Source: Tubulanus polymorphus
Taxonomy: Eukaryota; Nemertea; Palaeonemertea; Tubulaniformes; Tubulanidae
Assembly: GCF_964204645.1 (NCBI RefSeq)
Contig: NC_134029.1
Span: 12,082,850 to 12,146,849, forward strand
DNA length: 64,000 nt
Direction of reading: 5' to 3'
The notes under the pieces are model-generated. The model was given only the letters and a program-made list of their open reading frames with translations, was not told the origin of the DNA and did no database searches. Below are positions 12,240 through 24,807 of the stretch, piece by piece. Made by a program: the position numbers and the translations under genes. The first letter of the stretch is position 1; each line of letters begins with the position of its first letter.

Positions 12240-14187
12240 CTGTAAAACTTTGAATACTGAATGATTCTTCTTCTACTGCGTCATGAAGATATAACTTGTT
12301 ATAGTTATGCGTTCTAAGAGATTTACCATGAAGGTGCTCTCTCTCCAACAATGATCTCCCTTTCTCTAGCCATTTTGCCTTGTTGTCCATTATTCTAGAC
12401 CAGCGCTGCTGACAGCAGGTGCATGCTTTCGATGAACCGACACATGACCTGGCGAACTCGCGGTATTTTACTGGTGGTCTAATTAATTCCAAGGCCGAAG
12501 CTGTCTGCTATTGTCCTGGAAAACCTCAGCAGGCAACGCTGAAGCTTCCACTGGGTCAATATCCGCTCCTTGCGGAGCGGGCTCATTGTCAGTCCCCTCC
12601 CGATCAGGGGTTAATTCCTCCTCGGACCCCGAGCTGTCCAAATTCATTTCTGGATTTTGGTGCCGTACCCACACAAATGCCTCATCCTTAGGGCTCGTCG
12701 TATGGACTGGCGGTTGGTGGGTTCTAGGGCATCCCCGTATTTTCATCCCCGACTTGTTTGGGGAAACCTCAACTATGGGTCCATGACAGAGCTTCAGATC
12801 ATTGAAATGCACTGTCCGAACCTTCGTCCCTAAACCCCCCTCCAACTGAACCCGGTAAGTGACCTCAAGAGTTTTTCTCAATTATGTAAGGACCCATCCA
12901 GCGCTTATGGAACTTGGCAGCCTCATCAGTCTTGAGGGCATGGCTATACCTCCATACTTGGTCACCCGCGTTGTACCCGGCACGCTGAGCAAATCTATCC
13001 TAATTTGCTGCCTGAAGTTGTTGGGCTTTTCCAAGGCAGTAACGGACTCTCTGATTGACTTCAGTCAGGTTTCTCCACATGTCCTGGCTAGACAGGTTCC
13101 TCAGGAGGGCTAACTAAAACAAGTGGTCCAGTGGTAGGGTCATCTCACTGCTGAATGTCATAAAAAAACGCGTTTCACCAGTCGATGGACACTTGAACGA
13201 AAAGCCATCAAACAAGACTGAAATTTCTCATCTTAGTCATTCCCCATGTCAATCAGTCATCATTGATTTTATAGATTTGTTAAAATTCTAGACCTGGCCG
13301 TTTCCCATGGGGTGATAGGCGGTCGTTCTGGTCTTTTCAATTTCAACCAGGCCCAACATCTCACTGCACTGTCGAGATTCAAAATTGGATCCACGGTCCG
13401 AATGAATACTTTCGGGACATCCGTAGTGTGTGATCCACCCATTCACGACCTTCCTGCCAACTGTTGATGCTTTCTGGTTTCTAGCTGGCCAGGCCTCGAC
13501 AAATTGCTTGTTATGGGGCGGCAGACGTCATTGGTGCTGCCTATTCAGCTTCTGCTCCCCAGTATTGATTTCAAACTCTGAGGGGTGTCCTCCCAATATC
13601 AAAATCTCCCGAGAAAATACACCCTGATGCTGCGCTAAGACCCTCTACAAATCATCCTGATCACCAAGAATTGGTCACGCGCCAACTCATCTTGCAAACT
13701 GTGATCAACCCCTGGGTATGCGCTCTGCCAATGCATCCGCATAGTGCCTGATGTTTTCTTGGGGTTTCTGCTCCTGAGATTTCAACATTATTTTGAAATT
13801 GGAAGCTGATAGTGTCAATGACATATGGTCCTTTATCACCTCAAAGAAACTAGCAGGGATTGGGCGAGACGGAGGTTTTTAACCGCCTGGTATGACTCGT
13901 GGTCCAGGTACGTCAGTAAATGTTGTTTCTCAAGCTCACTACTGTATACACTGGACAATGTGCAGTAGCTCTCAGAACGCTCTAACCAGGCGGGAAAATT
14001 ATGCCCCATAACTGTACATTTTGTTGCATGGGACTTTTACCCAGCATCCTCCCTGGTCCCTGATGGCGATTCGGATTCCCATTTTTATGCTACGTGAGAC
14101 ATATTGGGTAATTGAGCTTAAAAAGTCATCCAAACCTGCAGTTGGATGGACTCCTTCCTGGGCCGCATCCGGGTCAGAATGAGACAT
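12240..14187 (-). pseudogene. Ty3/gypsy retrotransposon remnant, internally deleted
   Basis: Minus-strand translations give, in order, a gag-like start (MSHSDPDAAQEGVHP at 14187) and a gag-like segment around 13990-13760 (AWLERSESYC, LLTYLDHESYQAVKNL). An integrase core at about 13560-13300 shows EAWPARNQKASTVGRK, a GCPESIHSDRGSNFES motif with its catalytic Asp, and KTRTTAYHP. The integrase C-terminal module at about 13080-12780 shows GDQVWRYSHALKT, FHKRWMGPY and VRTVHFNDLKLC. Protease, reverse transcriptase and RNase H are largely missing and the frames are broken. No LTRs were recognised. It is a dead copy. Confidence 0.75.
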
Positions 14188-15194
14188 TCCTAGTGTGAAT
14201 ATATTGTATAAACCGAATAAAAAAAACTAATTTCAAAAATAAAATTTCAAAAGTTATTCTATGAACCTATGTGCATGTCTTTCAGCTTCGTTAATGGTTT
14301 TGTAATCCGTAAACGCATTATAACTTCGGCCAGTTATCTCCAGTCGGTCTACAAATCTTCACACTTAATGACAATTTGTGACCATAAGTGGATTTGAGCT
14401 TGTTCGTACAATGTAAACCATGTTCTGCAAATACTAGTGGAGAGAACACGAATTGTGTTTGATTTTAATAACAAAGTCACTGCTCAGTTTATTCGGCTGC
14501 ACAAACTTTCACTAGGTTCGTTCTCCATCATTGTTTTTTAGTATGGTTTTAGAAGTCCAAAAATCTAGTATCAACAGCGGCCCAGGACCAGAATAGATTT
14601 GATTTTTAATAATAATCATAATAGTGCTTTATCGACGATTTACAACTTACACATGCACGTATTGAAATATTTCAATAAAACATTTTGTGTCTTTTATCCA
14701 ATCAACAGTGATATATTCTTATTTCTCTTATTTTGTTCAGCAAGTCAACTAATTAAATTAAAATTTTAAAATTAAGATTGAGTTCTTAATTGCGCAAATC
14801 AAGATCTTTAATGATGTGATCTATCAAAATGCTTCATGAATGCATGTTGAAATCAATTAACATTTATTGAGTACACGTGGTTTAGTTCAGTTTCAGCTGG
14901 ATCACATCAAAAACATGGTATAAGTACATATACTGATAAGTGCCATGCCAACGGGTAAGATTATAGAACGATAACCACACTCAAACGTGGGGAACGGATT
15001 ATAAGATAAAAACCCACTATCTACAAATTAAAAGAATTTTAAAATCAAGAAACTTATTAATTCGATTATTATTATCTAAAATATATAAAATACATGACGT
15101 TTCAATCTCACCCTAGAGATCTGACACATGATGATGATCTCTAGGGTGAGTTTGAAACGTCAGATACAATTAGTTCATGTTACTCCCAACGGAA
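14188..15194. other. No gene seen; short palindrome
   Basis: AT-rich filler. An inverted pair occurs at 15097-15117 and 15138-15165: TGACGTTTCAATCTCACCCTAGAGAT and its near-complement around GATGATGAT. It suggests the end of a small inverted-repeat element. Confidence 0.4.
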
Positions 15195-15983
15195 CTATGA
15201 AACCACCAAACAAGGTACACCAGCACTTTTTACGTGGTAGCCCTGTGGATCCACATATCCAGGATATGTGTCGCGCTCCTTCAAAATAGTCGCATGTTGT
15301 AAACTGATAAGAATTATTTGATGAAATCTTTGTGCGCTTCCCAGTGTGACATTTAAACCAGCAAGGCAGAAACCCATTGTCGCTGCTTTGCTGCTATATT
15401 TGGACATTATGCTCCCAAGGTAGCAGAACCTTTCAACAGCATTGAGGGTGTGACCATCAATGGGTGTTACAGGAGGAATATGCATCTGACCAGGTGCTGG
15501 TTTAAACATGGCTTCGTCTTGCTTAGACTTACAGTCAGACCAAATGCTTTGGTTGCGGCAGCAAATATGAATTTGTCTGTTATCAGCTGCATGTCATGGG
15601 GGCTGAATGCAGAAAGAGTGCAGTCATCAGCAAACAGTAGATCCTTGATCAGCAAATCAAAGGTCCTGCGTTAGGTTGCGAAACATCGGTGGTTGAAGAC
15701 CTTACCATCTGGCTTGACTTGAAGGTATACGCCCTGGCCAACTACTTTGAAAGCATGGTGAAGAGTTTACCATTCCGAACGGTGTGGGAGTGAAAACACA
15801 ACCTTGTTTGGTGCCATTACTTATCAGGAAACCACTGTCTGAAAAAACATGCCACTCCATGCCTTCGTGAAAAGCTTTGATAATGGTGACAATCATTATA
15901 GGGCAACCAATTTTCTGAAGTAGTACCCATAGAACATCTCTGCTAACAGTGTCACATGATTTGGTAAGATTAACAAATACCAT
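15195..15983 (-). pseudogene. LINE reverse transcriptase fragment
   Basis: Decayed non-LTR retrotransposon reverse transcriptase in at least three frames. From 15983 downward: VNLTKSCDTVSRDVLW (fingers/palm, motif A region), then SNGTKQGCVFTPTPF (motif B region). Next comes LLFADDCTLSAFSPHDMQL (motif C, FADD box) at about 15640, then a thumb-like segment TLNAVERFCYLGSIMSKYSSK near 15430. Frameshifts and the absence of an endonuclease domain show it is inactive and truncated. The YLGS-type thumb is common in invertebrate LINEs; I do not assign a clade. Confidence 0.8.
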
Positions 15984-16018
15984 ATAAAGATTTCAATTTT
16001 AATGGGTTCTTACATTAG

Positions 16019-16816
16019 TTGAACTCTTCATATCTTACTTTGAATTTCACTTTTGAGTGGGAAGAAAATAACTGCATCCCGTTTCTCGATGTACTCATTC
16101 ATAATTCTGAAATATAGAAAACCGACTTATGCTGAAGCTTATCTTCATTTTTTCTCATTTACTCCTCTGAACATCAAAATTGGAATAGCCCAAGGATTAT
16201 TTCTTTGAGCTCTACATATTTGTGATCAAATGTTTTTAGATAAAGAAATCAAACATATAAGATCTGCTCTCAAGAAAATAGCCTATCCAGACAAAATTTT
16301 GAACAAAGCTTATTTCAAAGCCCGAATTTCTCACTTTGGACATAATGACCTGACGACACAACCCAGAGCTCAAAAGAATATTATAATCCCGTATTTACCT
16401 ACTTTTGAACGCTTTAAATCCACATTAAGCACCATTGACACTAGATTAGTCTTTCAATATAACCTCACCAACGTTTTAACCAAAAACAAACCCAACAGTG
16501 AGCTAGTTCAGTCTGGGGTCTATTATAAGATACCATTTAATATGATGTACATTGGTGAAACGGGGCGTAATGTTAATCAGCGTGTTAAAGAACACAAGAA
16601 CACAGAATAGATATACACAACCAAATGCCAAAGAATGGGATAGCAAATCATGTCTTTACAACCAATCACCAATTTGACATTCAGAATTCGAATCTCATTT
16701 ATCCTTGTAAAGACATACGCAAGCAACTCATAGTAGAATCAGCCCTAATATGTAAACTTTCAAAATCCAATTTATCGTTGTACGGCTCTGATAGATCATA
16801 TAACGACATAACATAA
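16019..16816 (+). pseudogene. Penelope-like retroelement, 3' part with GIY-YIG domain
   Basis: The + strand translation shows the end of a Penelope-like reverse transcriptase: NNCIPFLDVLIHNSE, YRKPTYAEAYLHFFS, FLDKEIKHIRSALKKIAYP and FKARISHFG. A GIY-YIG endonuclease start follows (SGVYYKIPFNMMYIGETGRN, then VNQRVKEHK) at about 16510-16605. A second segment (HVFTTNHQFDI) is in another frame at 16625-16816. In-frame stops follow NSEI and precede ALHIC, and a further break lies after EHKNTE. Penelope-like elements couple this endonuclease to reverse transcription. This copy is 5'-truncated and dead. Confidence 0.85.
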
Positions 16817-17012
16817 CAACCTCACGAAAAATGAATACTATATTATAGTATATAATGCCCTTGTGGCAAAAACTAGTGACGCATTTCACTACTCCAAATC
16901 ACGTACTCAAGGTTTTCCCATGGATTTTTTTGGTGAATATTGTGTACATATACACTGAGTAACCATAGTTCCTTATGTATAGGGGGGCCTTAATAGTTTG
17001 CTTATTTTGTAG

Positions 17013-17156
17013 GGGTTATGGAGAAACTAGGCTTAGGGCCTAAAATCTTAATGGATGCTAATCCTCGTTTGATTTACGCAAGACTAACTGGATACGGAAC
17101 AGATGGACCTTTCGCTCACAAAGCAGGACACGATATAAATTATTTGGCAGTTTCTG
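17013..17156 (+). CDS. AMACR: AMACR exon with catalytic histidine
   Basis: Second visible AMACR exon, 144 nt, phase 1 at both ends. The acceptor is TTTTGTAG|GGGTTATG and the donor TCTG|GTAAGT. The single base left by the exon at 5515-5659 completes the glycine codon of [15 protein letters not shown]. The translation includes [17 protein letters not shown] and [12 protein letters not shown]. The His of GHDINYL corresponds to the catalytic base His122 of human AMACR (His126 of the mycobacterial homologue). The exon is separated from the previous one by 11.3 kb and from the next by 26.6 kb of repeat-filled intron. No coding damage is seen, in contrast to the neighbouring transposon relics. Confidence 0.93.
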
Positions 17157-17544
17157 GTAAGTTTGAAGACCTTTCTTCTAATGAAGGATACCTACCTCCA
17201 TAAAGAATCATAAAGATAAGTGATGTTATGGTCAATCTTTCATAAGTCGGATCTTTTGGGGCCAAGAAAGATGATTTTCAGCCTTTCCCGGGAAACTACA
17301 ACTTCAGAATTAATTTCTGTAAATGGACATTTAGAAGTGATTTAAAAAATCAATTTCAAACTATGAACAGGGAAGAAATCAAACCGCCATGGGAAGAAGA
17401 TTGCCTTCCAAATTTTGTTGAGGGACTTTTACTGATTTTCTATTTTGGTCCCTAGAGAGGTACTACGAGATAGGCAAGTTTCCTACTTGTAATATCTTTT
17501 ATGACTCATGATATCCGACTTAAATTTGAATGCCTTTGAACAAG

Positions 17545-18100
17545 AAGATTAATTTTGATGAATTATTTGATGCATGCAAAAAAGATGTAGAATTTTTGGG
17601 ATAGGCTAATGTAGGATTGCAAATTTGAAATCAAAGTTTTAAGAAATTTGGGGAATTATGAGATTTGGCAATTGGGTGGTGATACAGGTCTTCGATTGTA
17701 AATAGTGGTTTAATTTTTTTATTGAAACTTGTCAATAATGGGTTGTCTACATTTGAATATGTATTATGAATTATAAATCGGGATATTTTCATTCAGTTTT
17801 CATATAATAAAGCAAATTGTAAATGTATCAGTCTGGCCGGTGTTTAAGTGAACGTAAAATCATTTTATATAGTAAGGCGTCGCAATCGCCTGATAATGAT
17901 CCTTATTGACTATTTGCATATCAGAACTTAATAGCGGATAAATAAAAAATATCAACACAAGGTATTTCTGTGATATTTTGAATTTATTTGCAGTTCAAAT
18001 TTAGCGCCATTCAATGTTTACAAATCTATATATTGACCACTTGTAGCTGCTGACAAAATTTACACCGGCTCGACACAGATCGTAGATAGCTAAATAAAAG
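17545..18100 (+). repeat. Dispersed repeat also present at 61965-62775
   Basis: Two blocks are shared with the far end of the window. One contains GCAAATTTGAAATCAAAGTT and TACAGGTCTTCGA (17615-17705, compare 62052-62135). The other contains TTGACCACTTGTAGCTGCTG and CGTAGATAGCT (18034-18090, compare 62710-62770). Spacing between the blocks differs. Unclassified. Confidence 0.6.
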
Positions 18101-18140
18101 TTTATTAATTTGAATTTGTTTTGATTTAGGTTTATTAGAT

Positions 18141-19289
18141 TTTAGCCCACTTGGGACTTTAGTCCCAGCGGGCTATTGCGTTCACTTTTCGTCCGTCGTC
18201 CGTCCGTCCGTCCGTTGTAGCGTTCATCCGTCCGTAGACGGAATCCAGTTATTTTGGGAAGTTTTGAAGACGCTTCAAGGTAATGTCTTGATATTTGGGT
18301 TACACATTTATCTACCCTAGATACATCTTCAGCCCAAAAACTGGCCCTGTCAGAATCAAGATGGCCGACTGGCAGCCATTGTTGATCGCTAAAATCAGCA
18401 CTTTTTACACATTTTTGAACTTATTGAGGGAAATTTTGTAGACGCTTTAATCAATTACCTTGATCTTTCGTATATACTTGAATCCCCCCAGGGCCTATCA
18501 GCATAACAAAAATTGGGTCGATCGGACTCAAGATGGCCGTCCTATGACCTTTTTAGTGCCCAAAAATGTCAATTTTGGCCCGAATTCTGAGTCCTGTAGC
18601 TTCATACTGGTCTGCCATTTCTCATTGTAATTGCTGATGGGTATTCTTTGGAAAGGGATGTTTTATACCTGGGATAGGTATTTTTGATCGGCCAATTATG
18701 ACGCAATTGGCGGCCATCTTGGTGTCATCAGTACTCATTCGTAGGTGGGAAAAAGTTTTTCGACATTATATTGATATCTAAGCATATTTTGTTACAACAA
18801 TTAATAAGAAAGATGTAGCTTATAACATGTTCTATGATTGTGGTGAGTTTCGAGGTCATTGGTTTTTGTATATTGCCACCAGGGGGCGTTGAATAATACA
18901 ATATCTTAGCATCTTATCAATATCTTATTTCTATATTATATTTGTACCAATGCATATTTTGTTAGCACAATCAATTGCAAAGTTGTGGCTCATGACATCG
19001 TCTATGATTGTGGTGAGTTTCAAGGACATTGGGTTTTGAATATGGTCACCAGGGGGCGTTGAATAGTAGAATAACTTAGTATTTCCATGTTAAATTGGTA
19101 ACGAGGCATATTTTGTTATCACAATAAATTACAAAATCGTAGCTGCTGACATGTTCTATGATTGTGGTTAGTTTCAAAGTCATTGGTTTTGTATATGGTC
19201 ACCAGGGGGCGTTGAATATTGAGATTGTTAGATTGTTTAGCATTTGAAGCCACTTCCCAAGTGGGCATGGTGTCCCTGGACCCCTAGTT
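18141..19289 (+). repeat. CTCF-motif repeat, copy B (full length)
   Basis: Starts TTTAGCCCACTTGGGACTTT, followed by TCCG microsatellite-like sequence, and ends CCCAAGTGGGCATGGTGTCC then CTGGACCCCTAGTT. GCCCACTTGGGA and its inverse TCCCAAGTGGGC form 12-bp inverted ends. The 3' half consists of roughly 154-bp tandem units. Each has CACCAGGGGGCGTTGAAT, here at 18877, 19047 and 19200. No ORF. Flanking target duplication is not clear. Confidence 0.85.
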
Positions 19290-20099
19290 GAAATAATATT
19301 CTGTTTAGGAATTGTTTCTGTTTCTAAATTAGTATTGATTATTGACTTTGTCGACTATGTCGATGAAGTCTTCATAATGGTCTGGAGATCTTTCCGGAAA
19401 TAACTTTCTCACAAAATGCTGTGCATGTAAAACTTGTCTTTTGTATCGTACACTTTCGTTATGCGATTAGTGCCATTTAAAACGTTACCAAACAAAGATG
19501 GTGAAACTGAAACGTTCCAGTTACGCAGTAATTAGCAGTCAAAGTTCGGTATTTTTTCGCGAAATATATGTTCCATCTGGAAAATGAATACCTTCATTCT
19601 GCGGAGGTCACGTGGACTCTTTCAGCTAATCACTGTTTCAACGGGAAAGGCTGCGGCCTGCGTGATGTCACTGTGAGAAAGCTCTGATTGGTTGTTGAGG
19701 GAATACCAGGGAATTCCCCGGCAGCTGTTCCCCAAACAACCAGTTTAGCTGAACAAGAAATTGCACAAGGGATATATGCCATTTTGACCACTTGGGTAAG
19801 TGAAGTTCATGTTTTTTGCTGAATATGATAGAATTATCTTCTGTAGGAATCCAGTTAAGTATGGCAATGCTGGGTCCAATGTTGATGGAATTCTGGCTTT
19901 GATTTATTCTGTCAATGTCTTAAGCACGCAAAATTCTTATGCCTAGTAAATTAAACAACAAAGTGGCTATTTTTACGTCGCCCATAAGAGTTAACCTCCA
20001 GCTATATTTACGTCCGTTCCCACGTCCGCATGCACCAGATATCCCTACGCATGCGCCAGCTCGAGAGCGGCCATTTTGTAATGCGCTTTCAAGAAGACA

Positions 20100-23000
20100 A
20101 GTATGTACAGATGATATAATGGCAAAACTTTTCGAAATTGGACGCTCTTTTGCAAATATTGAAAACATGAAACAAGTGATAAGTGAATACGGACGAAGAT
20201 ACTTCATAAACTTGTACATAAGAAATAGCAGGATGCTTGAATCAGCAAGAAAGAAGGCCCCAAAACGTCAGTTTTCTGATGCCTTGGTATTTTCTGAAGT
20301 GACAGGAAGGTATTCATGGAGGGAGGCGTCAACGTCGACAGGGAAGCGCCCGAACTAAAAGTAAGTTATTATATTCAAACATATATATAGTGGAAGCTAT
20401 TCCATTTAATGTATTTAGTTTCTTCTACAAAATATTACAACTCACAGTCTCCAATAGATAAACTGATAATGAAATACACTACGACCGGAGAGCGTGTGTG
20501 ACAGGCTCTACTAAAGACTAAGACTTTACCCGAACACCAAAGGTCTGGTGTTAAACCATTCGCTGTGATTTTTACTTTGATGTCTCACTTATTGCCCCCA
20601 TTCCCAATGGCAATGCGTTACCAACCACGTTATTCCATTATAACCATGAACTTTCATTTCAGGACATTCATAAAAAAATGCCCTTTCCGTATTAATATAG
20701 GAGCAGCTAATGATGGGAGATTGTTGGTAATTAAAGCCTTGAACTTGGACCATAAGCACGAAACTAGCAAGGTCGGTATTAACAGCACGTATAAGCAATT
20801 GTTCAGTATCAACAATAACCTAATGATTGTCATATCATTTTGGAAGATCCGTTTTTATTTTTTCAGAAAACATATAAACATCTGCCAAAGCAGTGAAAGT
20901 TGGATGGGGAGTCTAGGCAGCAAGCAGAAAACATGCTGAGGGTACAAGGCAATAAGAAGCTGGTCCAGGAACATTAGGAAAACCATTGGAAGTACTGTTG
21001 TCTTGAAAGACTTACATAATAATGCGGCAACTCCGAAACCTCAGCATCGAAATGATTTCCGCGAATTGCTCCAAGAAATGAAGAAACACAATTGTATGCA
21101 TTTTGAAATTTTCATTTGATTTCTACCAATTTTGTCCCTCCCTAGACCCCGAATTAATTTTTCAAATTCTTTGGCCTTCTATCTCTTCTACAGGTGCTAT
21201 AGTCAAAGCCATTGTGAACAAGGAAAATGTCTTGAGCGCGATTTATTTCCAAACTCCAGAGATGAAGGGGACATTTAGTGCATACCCGGAATTACTTCAG
21301 GTCGATGCCACCTACAAAGTAGATAACTTGCGTATGCCTCTTTATCTGGTCATGGGATGCAATAGAAATGGAGAGTCTGAGATCGTATCATTATGGATAG
21401 TACAGCACGAAGATAAGGAAACATAATCAAATCTAACTGATATTTTCCAGCGTCACAATAGAAATCATATTCGTGTTGAATGTATATTGACTGACGAAGA
21501 TATGACCCAACGTGATGTCTTTGCTACGAAGTTCCCGGATGCTGATGTGCAATTGTATTTATTTCATTGTTTGTGATCAATGCGTACAATTTTTAATTTC
21601 GGCGTGAAATTACAACCGAAAAACTAGGGATAAGTTCAGGAGATTTATCATTATGTTTGCTCAATAAAATGCTTGTGACCGGTCCGAATACGAATCGTTG
21701 AAGGAACAATTAGAACAAAGTGTACCGAGAACTGTGTTTAACTACTTCACAAAAACTGGGACAATATTAAGGAACAATGGGTCGATGGACTAAAAATGGG
21801 AAAGTGTAACTTCATGAACAGAACCAACACTAGGGTTGAATCAAACAAGTTGTGAAGCATCACTCAGGGATGACAGAATTCTTTGCCAATATGATGATAT
21901 GTATCAACTCGCTACAAACTGAAAGAGATCATCGTGCGGTAAATTTGTTACATAAGCGGACTATCTCGGCATTTCCACAAAGCTCTGCGAAAGATAGATA
22001 TTCAAAACTACTGACACCATATGCATCCAGTTATGTACAGCGGTAATTAGATCGAATGACTTATGTGAAAATTCTCGTAAAGATAGCAGATAATGTTGTC
22101 ATTATTGATTCTGTGTCATCAAAAGAAAACTTGACTGTTAGTGACGTTAATTGTGAATGCGGTTTTATGGCTTGAATGCGTCTTCCTTGTCGCCATGTCC
22201 TTGTGACCAGAAAATTTCTTGATATGGAGGTGTTTTTTCAGTGGACCTTTGCAATAAGCGATGGTGGCAAAGTGAATATTTCAAGGAGCAAAGAGTGTTC
22301 GTGATGATTGATGAAAATGTAAATCCAAGTCACGATGATATTATCCATAATACTAGCCAGCCTTGTGTGTTGAATGAGCATGAAAAATACGGAAAGGCCC
22401 TTTAAATCGACACAGGCATTGGCACATCACGTATCTTCGTGTTGCATGCATGATTTTGAAAGTAAGATTGTTGTTCTCAGTGAATTAATTGAGTCGTGGC
22501 AACAAGGGAAGAAAGTTGTTCTATCAGAATTGGATGAGGATGGTATGTATCTGTTTTATATCATACTTTGCCCCACAATTTAACCCGGTATCGGCTAATC
22601 TGATCTAATATGTTCTCAGATCAAGGAAAAGAATGCAGTGTAGCTGTAAGAGAACCGTCGACTTCTGATGTGCGCAGTGTAGCTGTCCGAGAACCGTCGA
22701 CTTCTGATATGCGTAGTGTAGCTGTACGAGAACCGTCGACTTCTGATGTGCAGTCTTTTTTAGTACATGGTGTGTATGAAATACTTAAAACGTATTTGAT
22801 TTTTTTTAGGCAACAGCAAAGAACACCTACATTCGTGCAATGCAGTATCAAACTATTTGAACCTAAATCATTTTGTTTAGTTCAATATTACAGATCAACT
22901 GAACTGTTGTGATACCAGCGACCAGACAACAGATCCTGCTCGACGGCCAACATTACTTCAACAATCTTAAATGGTTTGTATAATTTCAATTACAATTCGC

Positions 23001-24545
23001 ATTTGTTTTTATGATTTTACGAATTAAATTATTCATTATGATTTATCATTTTTAAACCTTTTTATAAAATACCTCAAGAACTATCAGAAAAAAATCAACT
23101 TCAACAGCTTGTTACCTGGGCTTTGGAGAAACGAGAAGCTGGAAGAGCAATGTTAAGACTTGATGTAAAATCTCAAACGATATAGGTATGATGCATCACA
23201 GAGACATATGTTGATTATCGAAAAGATTGGAGGGGAATTTGAAAGTATTGTTGTTAAGCTGATGCACCTGGATTCTCGGCTTAAGGGTGATGCCAATGCG
23301 GTTATTGTGTTAGTCGATGCCTTAGTGGATCAGTTTGCGAAGGATAATAAAATAGTCATCTCAGATGATGATGGTATAAGTGAAGGTAATTAGAATTTTT
23401 GAGTTCTGAATCTGCTGCAAAATGCTGACTAAAACCACCTCAGCTTATCTGCATGCTTATGTTTTATGAAAATTCCTCCATTGTATTTTCAGTTGATGAC
23501 AACAATAGTAGTTTCAACATTAACCATTCGGAAGTAATGGAAGTGGAATCAACACTCAATGATCATTCTGATATAGGTATGAGTCAGTATTGCTGCTTCT
23601 GGATTGAACTCTTTAGACATAATATATGTATGTACAGACTGTGAAGAAAGTATCTCCTTTTTCATTTCAGCTGTGAGAATACCACCAAAATGTCTTGTTG
23701 TTGGTCATACCAAGGGCGCTGGTCGTTGTACTCCTGACATGAAAAGGAAATTGAAAAGGAAAGTTCAAGACAAGTCAAGTGCCAATGCTGGTCGGAGCGA
23801 TTTATTGCATACAGGTATGTCATATTACTTAAGCTATATATAGAAATTCAAGATTTTTGGGTCACAACTCAATATATGAACATTTCTCATTCACAGTTCA
23901 ATGTTCCATGGACGACCCTTTGTCTGAAATAAAGTTACCGGAAAGGGTGCCAAAATGTGGGCGACCTAAAGGTGTACAACTTACTGCCATTCGATTGCCT
24001 AAGAAGCGACTTGAGCTTGAAGAAAAGCCTATTCCATATATCCGACTTCACTCAAAAGAAACGGAAAGAGGTAGTGTATTTACTTAAGTACATATTTTTA
24101 ATAATACCACAGCTCTAGTCAAAAGTGGTTTCGGAATTTGAAGCACAGGAGAAAACTGAATTTGAAGCACAGGAAAGAAGTTCCAGAATAAACTACAATT
24201 TCTTATCTTCTTTCCAGTTATAATACAATAGTTGACGCAAGATTCAGATGTTATGAAATTATTGACTTCGTCGGATGGTGATACGTTGTTAGAAAAGGCA
24301 GATGTCCTGAAACCTGAACTGTGCTCTACAGGATGAACTAGTCAATTTTTTTATGGTAAAAAACTTTGCGCATTTGATTGCTGGAAACATATCGAAAGAG
24401 GATTAAAGAAGTTGAAAAAACAGGGCTATGATTGTGATGTTTGTTGTAATGCATTAACGGATGATCAAAGCATATGTTGTGACTGTTGTTTGAAGTGGAC
24501 TCACATGTAATGTGCTGGCTTGTAAACATTGCCTAAAGCTAAACA
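20100..24545 (+). pseudogene. MULE/ZSWIM-like gene, multi-exon, disrupted
   Basis: Translated pieces match the ZSWIM1/ZSWIM3-type, MULE-derived architecture. There is an N-terminal segment (FEIGRSFANIENMKQVISEY, 20125-20185) and a CPFRINIGAANDGRL segment (about 20680-20775). The transposase-like core reads LLQVDATYKVDNLRMPLYL (about 21293-21345) and ILTDEDMTQRD (about 21488). A SWIM finger at about 22150-22205 shows CECGF and LPCRHVLVT, with a stop codon between them. Exons at 22620-22769, 23493-23576, 23671-23814 and 23897-24070 are all phase 1 to phase 1. A PHD-like finger near 24428-24520 shows CDVCCNAL and ICCDCCLKWTHM. Stops and frameshifts at about 20904, 21570-21840 and 24400-24530 indicate a pseudogene. 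It could be a host paralogue or an old transposon. Confidence 0.78.
22637..22753 (+). repeat. 39-bp coding tandem repeat, three units
   Basis: Three in-frame copies encode SVAVREPSTSDVR-type 13-mers within the phase-1 exon 22620-22769 of the ZSWIM-like gene. The units differ by single substitutions and preserve the frame. Confidence 0.85.
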
Positions 24546-24807
24546 CTGTTTCTGAGTACAGTGTCTCCAAGTTTTGACTGATTCTACTAAGTAGTGTTGA
24601 GTATTTTAATGCATTTATAATTTGTCTGCAAATATGTTATATTTCTATTTCTACTGTTAATCTTTTTGATATAACTAGCTATTTGTGATTGGAAATGTGT
24701 TGTATTTTTATTGATTTATAGCAGAAATTTATAAATTAGAAAATGTATTTCTAATTTTACCAATGCAGCCAAGATGTTAGATGTTGTATATCTAGCATAT
24801 ATTTAGG

